Assembly (NCBI GenBank): GCA_910586555.1
Contig: CAJUJY010000074.1
Location: 1 to 16,503 of the forward strand
Direction: 5' to 3'
Length of the DNA: 16,503 bases
DNA from: an uncultured Lachnospiraceae bacterium
Lineage (GTDB): Bacteria; Bacillota; Clostridia; Lachnospirales; Lachnospiraceae
A model generated the notes under the pieces. The model made no database searches and had not been told where the DNA came from. It saw only the letters and a list, made by a program, of their open reading frames with translations. Each line of letters opens with the position of its first letter. The first letter of the stretch is position 1. Position numbers and translations under genes: made by a program. Positions 1-6,172 of this stretch are shown here, piece by piece.

Positions 1-104
1 CTTACTTGAGTCTTCCAAGATTTGTGAGATTTTTGAAAATTGATTTCCGTGTGTAAACATTAAAAATTATTGCATTTTGAACCATGTTTTGATAAAATAT
101 CAAG

Positions 105-144
105 TAAAAATATGGTATAGTTAAGACGCTATACCATATTTTTA
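105..144 (-). terminator. Perfect 16-bp inverted repeat, probable terminator
   Basis: The arms TAAAAATATGGTATAG (105-120) and its exact complement (129-144) are separated by an 8-base loop. The AT-rich ends give a T-run on either strand, so it could stop transcription both ways. Its position downstream of the leftward ORFs at 202-545 suggests it ends that transcript. An operator for a dimeric regulator is the alternative reading. Confidence 0.6.
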
Positions 145-201
145 TGTAAAAAACCTGGTTTAACACAGTTGTAATACAATTAAGAGGGGACAAGACATGC
201 T

Positions 202-339
202 TTACTTGGGGAATTTTAAAGAAAATGCAAAAATAAAGATATTCATAAAATAACCATAATTAAATACATCTCTGGCTTCTATATCTTGTTTCCATTTTAC
301 AACAATATAAAATATACAAATTATCTTTAATAATAACAT
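202..339 (-). CDS. Possible 45-residue membrane miniprotein
   Basis: A 45-codon ORF on the minus strand encodes a peptide with a hydrophobic N-terminal segment (residues 1-15), a charged loop (KWKQDIEARD, 15-24) and a second hydrophobic stretch (31-42). It lies just downstream of the truncated SUKH-like gene and upstream of the hairpin at 105-144, so it could be the tail of the same leftward transcript. The frame stays open for 12 codons upstream of the ATG, and an AGGA sits near an in-frame ATA rather than near the ATG, so the start is uncertain. It may be a fragment of a larger membrane protein. No family is recognised; it is listed because the hydropathy pattern looks protein-like. Confidence 0.3.
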   Translation of the reverse strand: MLLLKIICIFYIVVKWKQDIEARDVFNYGYFMNIFIFAFSLKFPK

Positions 340-356
340 AAATACTATAATTAATC

Positions 357-545
357 CTAGTAACTTATTTCCACATTATACCTTCTTCCAACTTCTCCTC
401 CTTTATTAAAATCATAGAATAAATACCCATCTTCATCCAGATAATATATATTTTCATTATAAAATTCTATTATTGTTTTCCAAAATAAACTAATATCATT
501 ATATATTATTTCCATTTCTGTTGCGCTGGAATATACTACTGGTTT
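357..545 (-). pseudogene. C-terminal remnant of a SUKH/SMI1-KNR4-like protein
   Basis: The minus-strand frame encodes about 60 residues ending in IYYLDEDGYLFYDFNKGGEV and then GRRYNVEISY. The pattern of an IIEFYNENIYY helix, an acidic DEDGYL turn and a terminal YN(V/P)-I-Y resembles the C-terminal end of SMI1/KNR4 (SUKH) proteins, which are often immunity proteins in polymorphic toxin systems. I recognise this by eye only. No start codon with a ribosome binding site precedes it. The frame runs back only to about 566, where the sequence already encodes the N-terminus of the ATPase on the other strand. It therefore appears to have lost its N-terminal half at a recombination junction near 530-558. 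A complete small ORF starting at a GTG is possible but unconvincing. Confidence 0.4.
509..537 (+). promoter_or_regulatory. Candidate promoter for the ATPase/HNH operon
   Basis: A TTTCCA -35-like box (509-514), a 17-base spacer and a TATACT -10 box (532-537) sit just before the Shine-Dalgarno-like AAAGGA at 548-553. The -35 matches the consensus at four of six positions. The sequence overlaps the truncated SUKH-like reading frame on the other strand, so it may be fortuitous or newly formed at the junction. Confidence 0.25.
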
Positions 546-557
546 AGAAAGGAAAAT

Positions 558-1793
558 ACGGAACACTATATAACTGAAATCAGAATAAGCCAGTTAAGGC
601 ATTTAAAGGATATTATTATATTATTAAATCCAGAACACAGGCAAAATTTAATAATTACAGGGAAAAATGGTTCAGGAAAAACTTCTTTACTTATTGCAAT
701 ATGTAAATATCTTAAATCAATAAATGATGGACAATTAATGACATTAGTTAATTATTATATACCACAGCTTTCAGAAGCAGAGAAGAAGTTAGAAAGAAGC
801 CAGTTAGAAACAAATAGGTTTGATGCTGCAATAGATTATAATGACAAATTAGAACAGGTAAGAAAATATAAATATGGGGTGGATGTTTTCTTTAACAATA
901 ATTACGAGGATTTAGAGATATTATATATTAAAGGTGATTTTATTACAGCATATTTTCCTGCAAACAGAAAAACAACAATTACACGTGGACATGGAGTGAA
1001 AGAAGTAAAACTTGGTTATCATTATTTTATTGACGAAAGTCCAGGAGATTTATTGCATAAATACCTGGTTCATTTAAAGACACAGCAGGCTTATGCAAGA
1101 AATGAAGGTGATATAGACACAGTGGATAAAATACAGCAGTGGTTTGACAGGTTTACAGAAGCTTTGTGTATTTTGTTAGATGATAATACTGTTACCCTTA
1201 AATATAATTATATGGAATATGATTTCCAAATACATGTACAAGGCAGAGAACCATTTGGTTTTGATACGCTTTCAGATGGATATTCTTCTGTTATCCTTAT
1301 TGTTTCAGATTTAATGTTAAGAATGGAGCAAAACTGGCTTCCGGGTAATAATATTAGTACATATGATAAAGAGGGAATTATTTTAATTGATGAAATTGAA
1401 ACACATTTGCATATTAGCCTGCAAAAGAAAATTCTGCCGTTTTTAATAAAGTTTTTCCCGAGAATACAATTTATTGTGACAACACATTCACCATATATTC
1501 TTAACTCTGTTTCAAATGCTAAAGCTTATGATTTAGAAAAGCATATGAAATTAGAAAATTTAACAGTTTATTCTTCAGATGATCTTGCAGATGGTTATTT
1601 TGAAACAGATGAGTATTCATATGAATTAAAAGAAAAACTTAAAAGATATAAATATCTTAAAGAGAAAGACGGTCTTTCAGATAAGAAGCGTGCGGAAAGG
1701 GCAATGTTAAGGAGTGAGTTAAAAAATATTCCGCAAAGTCTGTCTAAGGAAGCAAAAGATGAATTTGAGGAGATAGAAGGCAGGAATTTATGA
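558..1793 (+). CDS. ptuA-like: ABC/OLD-type ATPase, Septu PtuA-like
   Basis: Likely the ATPase subunit of an anti-phage defence system acting with the HNH nuclease encoded next. Read from codon 558, the 411-residue product has a RecF/SMC-like N-terminus (ITEIRISQLRHLKD), Walker A GKNGSGKT at residues 35-42 (nt 660-683), a signature-like LSDGYSS, Walker B ILIDEIETH and an H-switch TTHSPYIL. This order is typical of AAA_21/OLD-family ATPases, and the size fits PtuA. The first ATG is at 738, after Walker A, so using it would give a protein unable to bind ATP. No ATG, GTG or TTG occurs in frame between the stop at 486 and 738. The best-fitting start is ACG at 558, four bases after AAAGGA. The gene is therefore either initiated at a non-canonical codon or has suffered a start mutation or 5' truncation. 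It overlaps the HNH gene by ATGA, indicating translational coupling. Confidence 0.72.
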   Translation, partial: TEHYITEIRISQLRHLKDIIILLNPEHRQNLIITGKNGSGKTSLLIAICKYLKSINDGQLMTLVNYYIPQLSEAEKKLERSQLETNRFDAAIDYNDKLEQVRKYKYGVDVFFNNNYEDLEILYIKGDFITAYFPANRKTTITRGHGVKEVKLGYHYFIDESPGDLLHKYLVHLKTQQAYARNEGDIDTVDKIQQWFDRFTEALCILLDDNTVTLKYNYMEYDFQIHVQGREPFGFDTLSDGYSSVILIVSDLMLRMEQNWLPGNNISTYDKEGIILIDEIETHLHISLQKKILPFLIKFFPRIQFIVTTHSPYILNSVSNAKAYDLEKHMKLENLTVYSSDDLADGYFETDEYSYELKEKLKRYKYLKEKDGLSDKKRAERAMLRSELKNIPQSLSKEAKDEFEEIEGRNL

Positions 1794-2347
1794 TAAAAAT
1801 TGAAAGAAAATTAACAGGAAAGGCACAAAAAGCAATAGCTTCATTAGAGAAAGCAGAAACTGGTAATAGTTCTTATAATACCACAGAAGTAAATTTGGCA
1901 CTTAAGGAAATGTTTCATAATAAATGTTATATTTGTGAAAATAAACAAGTTACCTCTTACAATATTGAACATTTGCATCCATACTATAAAAATAAAAATT
2001 TAAAATATGACTGGAATAATCTTTTTCTTTCTTGTGCTCATTGTAATAATATAAAACTTGGTAAATATGAACCAATTATTGATTGTACAATAGAAAATGT
2101 TGAAGAATTAATTGCTTTTCGTAAAAAAGGGTATTTTGGTACAGATGAAGAACTAATATTTGAAAATCTTGATATAAGAAAAGAAACAATTAATACTATA
2201 AATTTATTAAATGAAGTATATTATGGCTCTACTCCCCAGAAAAAGATGGAAGCCCGGATATTGCGCAGGATTTTAAGAAAAGTGTTGTCTGAGTTTAAAG
2301 AATTTGTGCGTGAATATAAGGAGGCAGAAGATGATGAGATTGTATAA
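1790..2347 (+). CDS. ptuB-like: HNH endonuclease, Septu PtuB-like
   Basis: Predicted DNA-cutting effector of the defence pair. The 185-residue protein carries a zinc-stabilised HNH core: a first knuckle CYIC (Cys46, Cys49), the catalytic stretch NIEHLHPY (His61, His63), Asn76-Asn77 in DWNNLFL, and a second knuckle CAHC (Cys82, Cys85) followed by NN. The rest is charged and helical, ending in an acidic tail. The start codon overlaps the stop of the ATPase gene (ATGA), so the two are co-translated. ATPase plus a small HNH nuclease is the Septu arrangement; the same pair also serves as effector in some retron systems, but no reverse transcriptase lies in this window. The specific Septu assignment is an inference from layout and motifs; the HNH fold itself is clear. 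Confidence 0.75.
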   Translation: MIKIERKLTGKAQKAIASLEKAETGNSSYNTTEVNLALKEMFHNKCYICENKQVTSYNIEHLHPYYKNKNLKYDWNNLFLSCAHCNNIKLGKYEPIIDCTIENVEELIAFRKKGYFGTDEELIFENLDIRKETINTINLLNEVYYGSTPQKKMEARILRRILRKVLSEFKEFVREYKEAEDDEIV

Positions 2348-2456
2348 AAGTGAAGAAACAAAACTGGGGAAAATACTTTGCGTTTGTTTATGCAATGGTG
2401 TTTATGAAATCTACAGGGGCAGCCTGCTACTTCATAAGCTGCCCCTGTTTTTTTAG
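2331..2456 (+). CDS. Short ORF after the HNH gene, possibly a truncated third gene
   Basis: An excellent Shine-Dalgarno AAGGAGG (2318-2324) stands six bases before tandem ATGs at 2331 and 2334. The frame overlaps the last 17 bases of the HNH gene and encodes 41 residues beginning MMRLYKSEETKLGKILCVCL. The first 28 or so residues look like a normal protein N-terminus. The remainder (RGSLLLHKLPLFF) is simply the reading of the terminator hairpin at 2413-2454, with the stop in its T-tract. The likeliest reading is a third operon gene whose 3' part was lost where the accessory DNA meets the WYL gene. A genuine micropeptide is the alternative. No family is recognised. Confidence 0.4.
   Translation: MMRLYKSEETKLGKILCVCLCNGVYEIYRGSLLLHKLPLFF
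2413..2454 (+). terminator. Strong intrinsic terminator of the defence operon
   Basis: A perfect 11-bp stem, ACAGGGGCAGC (2413-2423) with GCTGCCCCTGT (2438-2448), has a 14-base loop and runs into seven T residues (2448-2454). It works for rightward transcription only. The right arm and T-tract are also codons of the leftward WYL gene (its C-terminal KKQGQL), so the terminator is encoded inside the opposing gene. Confidence 0.85.
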
Positions 2457-3395
2457 CCGTCTTTTTAGCTGTTCCAGAAATTCCTGGTTTCCAAGTACTT
2501 TTATTAATGGCCCGAAGGAGAGTACTTCTATTAGAAGTTCTGTTTCTACGTTTTTATTATAGTATATAAAACATTCATATGTTTCTTCATCAATTTGTAC
2601 TGTATTTTTTTCATAATTGGCAAATTGCAGCATTGTTCTTTCAAGTGCGTTCCGTCTGTCTTTTATAAGAAGGTGTACTGGCTCTTTATAATATGATTTT
2701 ATTATGGCTTTGTTAATGTCTGGCATTTCCCCTGTGTACCTGCCAAGTATGGAAATGCTGCATATATTGCACAGGTTATATGTTTCAATCCTTGTGTTTA
2801 ATAAAAGGTTAAAACATGACATAGGTACTGCCACCATGCGGATTCTGTCATTTTTAAGGGAATATTCCAGCCGGCAGGGAAGGAGGCTGTGCATGTGGGT
2901 GCTGTTTTTTCCTTTGTAATTAATTTGTATGCACTGCCTGTTTTTAATGGCAGAAAGTATTGTCTGGAATATATTAATATAATAAGGGTCTGTAAAGCTG
3001 TCTTTATCAGCAAAACGGTCATAATAATAAAAGTCTTCTGGCTTCCATAGTGGTTTATATGCTGCAAACATGTTTTTAAGTTCTGCAAGTTCTTTTTTAT
3101 TAAAGAAAAGCTGTATTTTTTCATCTAAGAGCAGTGCACTTATATAACATTTCTGGAGATATGAAAGCGGCTGTGCAAAACCGCCCTTAAGTTTTGATAT
3201 AAATATATCCCCTTTATGTATAAAGAAGTCCCATTCACCTGACATTATTTTGGGCATTATAAAAAACGGGCTCTCTTTAAAACCTTCTTTTTCTACTATT
3301 GACCTTATGTCCTTTTCAGAAAAAGGGGCTCTTTCTGTAAGGATTTTTTTCATAACCTGGTAGTAACAGTTATATATATCAGAAAACAAATTCAT
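2427..3395 (-). CDS. WYL-domain regulator-like protein
   Basis: Probable ligand-sensing transcriptional regulator. From the chosen start the product is 322 residues beginning MNLFSDIYNCYYQVMKKIL. The middle-to-C-terminal part shows WYL features: a helix QTILSAIKNRQCIQINYKGK leading to a strand-rich segment (RIRMVAVPMSC), then a C-terminal ending TELLIEVLSFGPLIKVLGNQ typical of WYL C-terminal extensions. The WYL signature itself is degenerate (INYKG). The ATG at 3395 is preferred because GGAG lies five bases upstream. An in-frame ATG at 3464 would add 23 residues but has no ribosome binding site. The gene converges on the Septu-like operon and diverges from mecA. WYL proteins can repress defence loci, but related WYL proteins also occur away from defence genes in this group, so a link is only suggestive. 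Confidence 0.65.
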   Translation of the reverse strand: MNLFSDIYNCYYQVMKKILTERAPFSEKDIRSIVEKEGFKESPFFIMPKIMSGEWDFFIHKGDIFISKLKGGFAQPLSYLQKCYISALLLDEKIQLFFNKKELAELKNMFAAYKPLWKPEDFYYYDRFADKDSFTDPYYINIFQTILSAIKNRQCIQINYKGKNSTHMHSLLPCRLEYSLKNDRIRMVAVPMSCFNLLLNTRIETYNLCNICSISILGRYTGEMPDINKAIIKSYYKEPVHLLIKDRRNALERTMLQFANYEKNTVQIDEETYECFIYYNKNVETELLIEVLSFGPLIKVLGNQEFLEQLKRRLKKQGQLMK

Positions 3396-3486
3396 AATAC
3401 TCCATTTCCGCCGGGCAGGCATATATTTATTATACGGATAAAATTTTAATTTTGCAGTATACATTTTGTTTATGGGTTGTTAATAA

Positions 3487-3495
3487 ATTATAACA
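3487..3495 (-). promoter_or_regulatory. Extended -10 promoter for the WYL gene
   Basis: Read leftward, TGTTATAAT is a perfect extended -10 element (TGnTATAAT). No good -35 box is seen 17 bases upstream, which an extended -10 does not strictly need. Transcription would start near 3480, leaving a leader of about 85 bases before the ATG at 3395. Confidence 0.5.
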
Positions 3496-3535
3496 AATTC
3501 CGGTTTTATTTTCTACTATGTTTGTTATTTACTTG

Positions 3536-3564
3536 TTGTGCAAGTTTAATAATTGTGTTATTAT
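3536..3564 (+). promoter_or_regulatory. Secondary candidate promoter upstream of mecA
   Basis: TTGTGC (3536-3541) and TATTAT (3559-3564) are 17 bases apart. The -35 overlaps the small inverted repeat ACTTG-TTGTG-CAAGT (3531-3545), a possible operator. Start would be about 120 bases before mecA. It is weaker than the site at 3636-3664. Confidence 0.3.
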
Positions 3565-3635
3565 GACAGATAGTAGTTATTAACAGAAATTTCATATATT
3601 TACATCTTTATGGCATCATGGAAGCAATTCACAAG

Positions 3636-3664
3636 TTGACATATTGGCAAACAAGGGTTAAGAT
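3636..3664 (+). promoter_or_regulatory. mecA promoter
   Basis: A perfect -35 TTGACA (3636-3641), a 17-base spacer and a -10 TAAGAT (3659-3664, five of six consensus) lie about 30 bases before the mecA start. The 298-base gap between the WYL gene and mecA otherwise holds only the divergent promoter elements listed here. Confidence 0.7.
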
Positions 3665-3693
3665 ATAAGTAAGCAGTATAAGGAGGTTATATA

Positions 3694-4503
3694 ATGGATT
3701 TTCAACGCATTGATAAAAATACAGTCCAGTGCCGTATGACGGAAGAGGAAATGAACGAATATGGATTCGAGATAGAGGATTTTTTTACAAACCAGGAGAA
3801 GTCCAGGGCTTTTTTAGAACAGATTGTTGAACGTGCAGAAGAAGAGGTTGGTTATGAAGTTGAAAGTGGCATGATTTCAATGCAGCTTATGCGTATGCCT
3901 GATAATTCACTTACAATTACATTTTCAGACCATGGTGATGAGGGACTCCAGAATATGTTACACCATCTGCAAAACCTTGCAGGACTTATAGATGAATCTT
4001 CGGTTGAAGCAGTTATAAATGGTCTTTTACAGGACTGGCAGAATGGCGGGAGAAGCACTGCTGCCCTCCAGGACGTACATATGTCAGAAAATATTGATGA
4101 ACTGAACCAGAACAGTACCAGGAAGTTTACAGAAGCAGACAAGGCTGCTTACCAGAAGCATCTAAAAGAAATTGAACGCATAACACATGAAAAGGAGGAG
4201 AAGAAACTGCAGGCAGCAAAACTTTTCCGTTTTAATTCCCTGCATAACCTGGAATCTTTTGCTTCAACCGTTTCATATAACAAACCTGTAACAAGCCGTG
4301 TGTATAAAGACAAGGCAAGGGGTGATTATTATCTTTTTATAAAGAAAGGCAAGCTTAAAGGCAGTGAATTTGAAAATTTATGCAGCCATATTAAAGAATA
4401 TGCAGAATTATGTGTAAACCAGCCATATGCAGAACAGTACTGTAAGGAACATTTTGAATGTCTTATTTCAAAACATGCATTAAAAGTTTTACAGCAATAT
4501 TAA
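3694..4503 (+). CDS. mecA: Adaptor protein MecA
   Basis: Cytoplasmic adaptor that delivers substrates to the ClpC ATPase for degradation by ClpCP, controlling competence and stress regulators in Firmicutes. The N-terminal domain (about residues 1-80) begins MDFQRIDKNTVQCRMTEEEM and contains the FEIEDFFTNQEKSRAFLEQI helix region typical of the substrate-binding part. A polar, low-complexity linker covers about 110-165. The C-terminal ClpC-binding domain (about 170-269) has FRFNSLHNLESFA and the ending LKVLQQY. Length 269 is slightly above the 218 residues of B. subtilis MecA. AAGGAGG at 3680-3686 lies seven bases before the ATG. It appears to be monocistronic or followed by the signal-peptidase-like gene after a 70-base gap. 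Confidence 0.9.
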   Translation: MDFQRIDKNTVQCRMTEEEMNEYGFEIEDFFTNQEKSRAFLEQIVERAEEEVGYEVESGMISMQLMRMPDNSLTITFSDHGDEGLQNMLHHLQNLAGLIDESSVEAVINGLLQDWQNGGRSTAALQDVHMSENIDELNQNSTRKFTEADKAAYQKHLKEIERITHEKEEKKLQAAKLFRFNSLHNLESFASTVSYNKPVTSRVYKDKARGDYYLFIKKGKLKGSEFENLCSHIKEYAELCVNQPYAEQYCKEHFECLISKHALKVLQQY

Positions 4504-4521
4504 ACACAGTATTTTTTAAGA

Positions 4522-4537
4522 CAGGCTTACATGCCTG
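4522..4537 (+). terminator. Weak hairpin after mecA
   Basis: CAGGC and GCCTG flank a six-base loop 20 bases after the mecA stop, followed by GAATTTTG. The stem is only five base pairs and the T-run is short, so termination would be partial at best. Confidence 0.3.
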
Positions 4538-4573
4538 GAATTTTGTATTATAAAATTTGGCATGGGGGATTTT

Positions 4574-5179
4574 ATGAAGTATGATTTTAATCTTGAGGAC
4601 CGGAGTAAAAAGTACAAAGCAATACTAATCCAGGTTATAATAACCCTGGCTGAAATTGCTGTTGTTGTATTTGCTGCATATGCCGTAACACATTACGGGC
4701 TTGAGAAAATGAGTATTTCAGGTGATTATATGAATCCTACCTTGGAAGATGGTGATGATGTCCTGGTCAACAAAATGTCTTATGTTATTTCTTCCATTAA
4801 GAGGAATGATGTCATAGTTATAAAACAGGACGGTTCCGGGCATAGTTATTATTCAGTTGCGCGTGTTATGGGGCTTCCTGGTGAAACTGTCCAGATAAAA
4901 GATGGTTATCTTTATATTAATGGCAGCCAGTTAGATGAGAAATATAATTTCCCTGTAATGGACAATGGAGGCCTTGCACTGGAAAATATTGTCCTTGATG
5001 AAGATGAGTATTTTGTATTGTGTGATAACAGGAATGAAGGGGAAGACAGCCGCAATGCCAATACAGGTAATATTTTAAAGAAAAACATTGTTGGCAAAGC
5101 GTGGCTGAGGACTAATTCACTTGCGGTTATAAACAGTATTAACAAGTTTGGGGAAGATAACAGCAGTGGAAAAGATTAA
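4574..5179 (+). CDS. Signal peptidase I paralogue lacking both catalytic residues
   Basis: Membrane protein of the type I signal peptidase (S26) family but predicted to be proteolytically inactive. Residues 18-40 form the single membrane anchor, and the S26 boxes follow in order. In box B the expected Gly-x-Ser-Met-x-Pro is SGDYMNPTL, with Tyr52 (codon TAT) in place of the nucleophile Ser. In box D the expected (I/V)KRV(I/M)GLPG is SVARVMGLPGE, with Ala96 (codon GCG) in place of the general base Lys. Box E is LCDNRNEGEDSR, with Cys for the usual Gly. The fold-defining parts are otherwise kept. The ATG at 4574 is preferred because GGGGGA precedes it by four to five bases; an in-frame ATG at 4562 has no ribosome binding site. 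Inactive paralogues are known, such as SpsA of Staphylococcus aureus and SipA/LepA of streptococcal pilus loci. An active paralogue is encoded at 6173. Confidence 0.88.
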   Translation: MKYDFNLEDRSKKYKAILIQVIITLAEIAVVVFAAYAVTHYGLEKMSISGDYMNPTLEDGDDVLVNKMSYVISSIKRNDVIVIKQDGSGHSYYSVARVMGLPGETVQIKDGYLYINGSQLDEKYNFPVMDNGGLALENIVLDEDEYFVLCDNRNEGEDSRNANTGNILKKNIVGKAWLRTNSLAVINSINKFGEDNSSGKD

Positions 5180-5191
5180 TAAAAATGATAA

Positions 5192-5219
5192 AACGCCACT
5201 TGGTTAAGTGGTGTTTTTT
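5192..5219 (+). terminator. Intrinsic terminator before rbgA
   Basis: AACGCCACTT pairs with AAGTGGTGTT (one G-U pair) around a short GGTT loop and ends in a run of six T residues. It sits between the signal-peptidase-like gene and rbgA, so rbgA expression needs read-through or its own promoter. No clear promoter is visible in the 20 bases that remain. Confidence 0.8.
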
Positions 5220-5239
5220 AGAAATGGAGATTTTATATT

Positions 5240-6097
5240 ATGCAGTTCCAATGGTATCCAGGACATATGGCAAAGGCAAAGAAAGCTATGCAGGAAGATA
5301 TTAAGCTTATTGATGTTATTGTTGAGCTTGTTGATGCAAGAGTGCCATACAGCAGCAAAAATCCTGATATTGATGCACTTGCCAATGGTAAATCCAGGGT
5401 ATTGGTTATGAATAAATATGACCTGGCAGATGCCAGTGTTACAGATAAATGGGTAAAATACTATGAAGATAAAGGGTATTTTGTTACAAAGGTTAATTCT
5501 AAAAATGGGAAGGGTGTTAAAGCGGTTAATAATGTAATAAAAAAAGCCTGTGCAGAAAAGATAGAACGTGACAGGCACCGCGGAATTATTAACAGGCCAG
5601 TAAGGGCCATGGTTGCAGGCATACCAAATGTTGGAAAGTCTACATTTATTAACAGTTTTGCAGGAAAGGCATGTACTAAAACTGGCAATAAACCAGGTGT
5701 CACCAAGGGGAAACAATGGATAAGGCTTAATAAAAGTGTAGAACTCTTAGATACCCCTGGCATATTGTGGCCTAAATTTGAAGACCAGAAAGCCGGGCTT
5801 AACCTTGCATTTACAGGTGCAATAAAAGATGAACTATATAATGCCTATGAATTAAGTATCCTGCTTTTGGATTTTTTTAACAGGAATTATCCAGATGCAG
5901 TAAACATGCATTATAAAACCAGGACTACAGAAGATAGTAATACGGCAGAAACCTTACAGCAGATAGCTGTCTGCCGCGGCTGTATTAAAAGTGGTGCAGA
6001 ACCTGACACTGATAAAGCAGGAAAACTTCTTATAGATGATTTCCGTGCAGGAAGGCTTGGTGCGGTTACGCTTGAAAAACCTCAAGACCTGCCTTAA
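5240..6097 (+). CDS. rbgA: Ribosome biogenesis GTPase RbgA (YlqF)
   Basis: GTPase that binds the immature large ribosomal subunit and drives a late step of 50S assembly. The circularly permuted G-motif order identifies the family: G4 NKYD at residues 58-61 comes first, then G5-like SKNGKG, then G1 GIPNVGKS at 127-134, Thr155 (G2) in KPGVTKG, and G3 DTPG at 171-174. The N-terminus QWYPGHMAKA is the usual YlqF/RbgA signature. Length 285 matches the family (about 280). The C-terminal helical domain, which contacts rRNA, follows from about residue 200. TGGAG lies ten bases before the ATG. In Firmicutes rbgA is commonly next to rnhB, as here with lepB between them. Confidence 0.95.
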   Translation: MQFQWYPGHMAKAKKAMQEDIKLIDVIVELVDARVPYSSKNPDIDALANGKSRVLVMNKYDLADASVTDKWVKYYEDKGYFVTKVNSKNGKGVKAVNNVIKKACAEKIERDRHRGIINRPVRAMVAGIPNVGKSTFINSFAGKACTKTGNKPGVTKGKQWIRLNKSVELLDTPGILWPKFEDQKAGLNLAFTGAIKDELYNAYELSILLLDFFNRNYPDAVNMHYKTRTTEDSNTAETLQQIAVCRGCIKSGAEPDTDKAGKLLIDDFRAGRLGAVTLEKPQDLP

Positions 6098-6172
6098 TAT
6101 ATATTTTACTATAAAACACTTTTTATATAGAAGTTCAGGCAACCCTTATTCTTACAGAGGAGATGTTTCTTT

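Noticed and set aside
2..193. 63-codon minus-strand ORF
   Set aside because: It runs straight through both arms of the perfect hairpin at 105-144, has no convincing ribosome binding site and shows no recognisable motif.
196..252. 18-codon ORF with AGAGGGG upstream
   Set aside because: The Shine-Dalgarno is good, but the peptide is very short, has no features, and overlaps the leftward frame that looks more protein-like.
558..2347. Retron with ATPase-HNH effector
   Set aside because: No reverse transcriptase ORF or msr/msd-like structure is visible on either side, so a stand-alone Septu-like pair is preferred.
2350..2562. 70-codon plus-strand ORF
   Set aside because: It is the antisense of the WYL gene end plus the terminator; the better ORF here starts at 2331 with a strong binding site.
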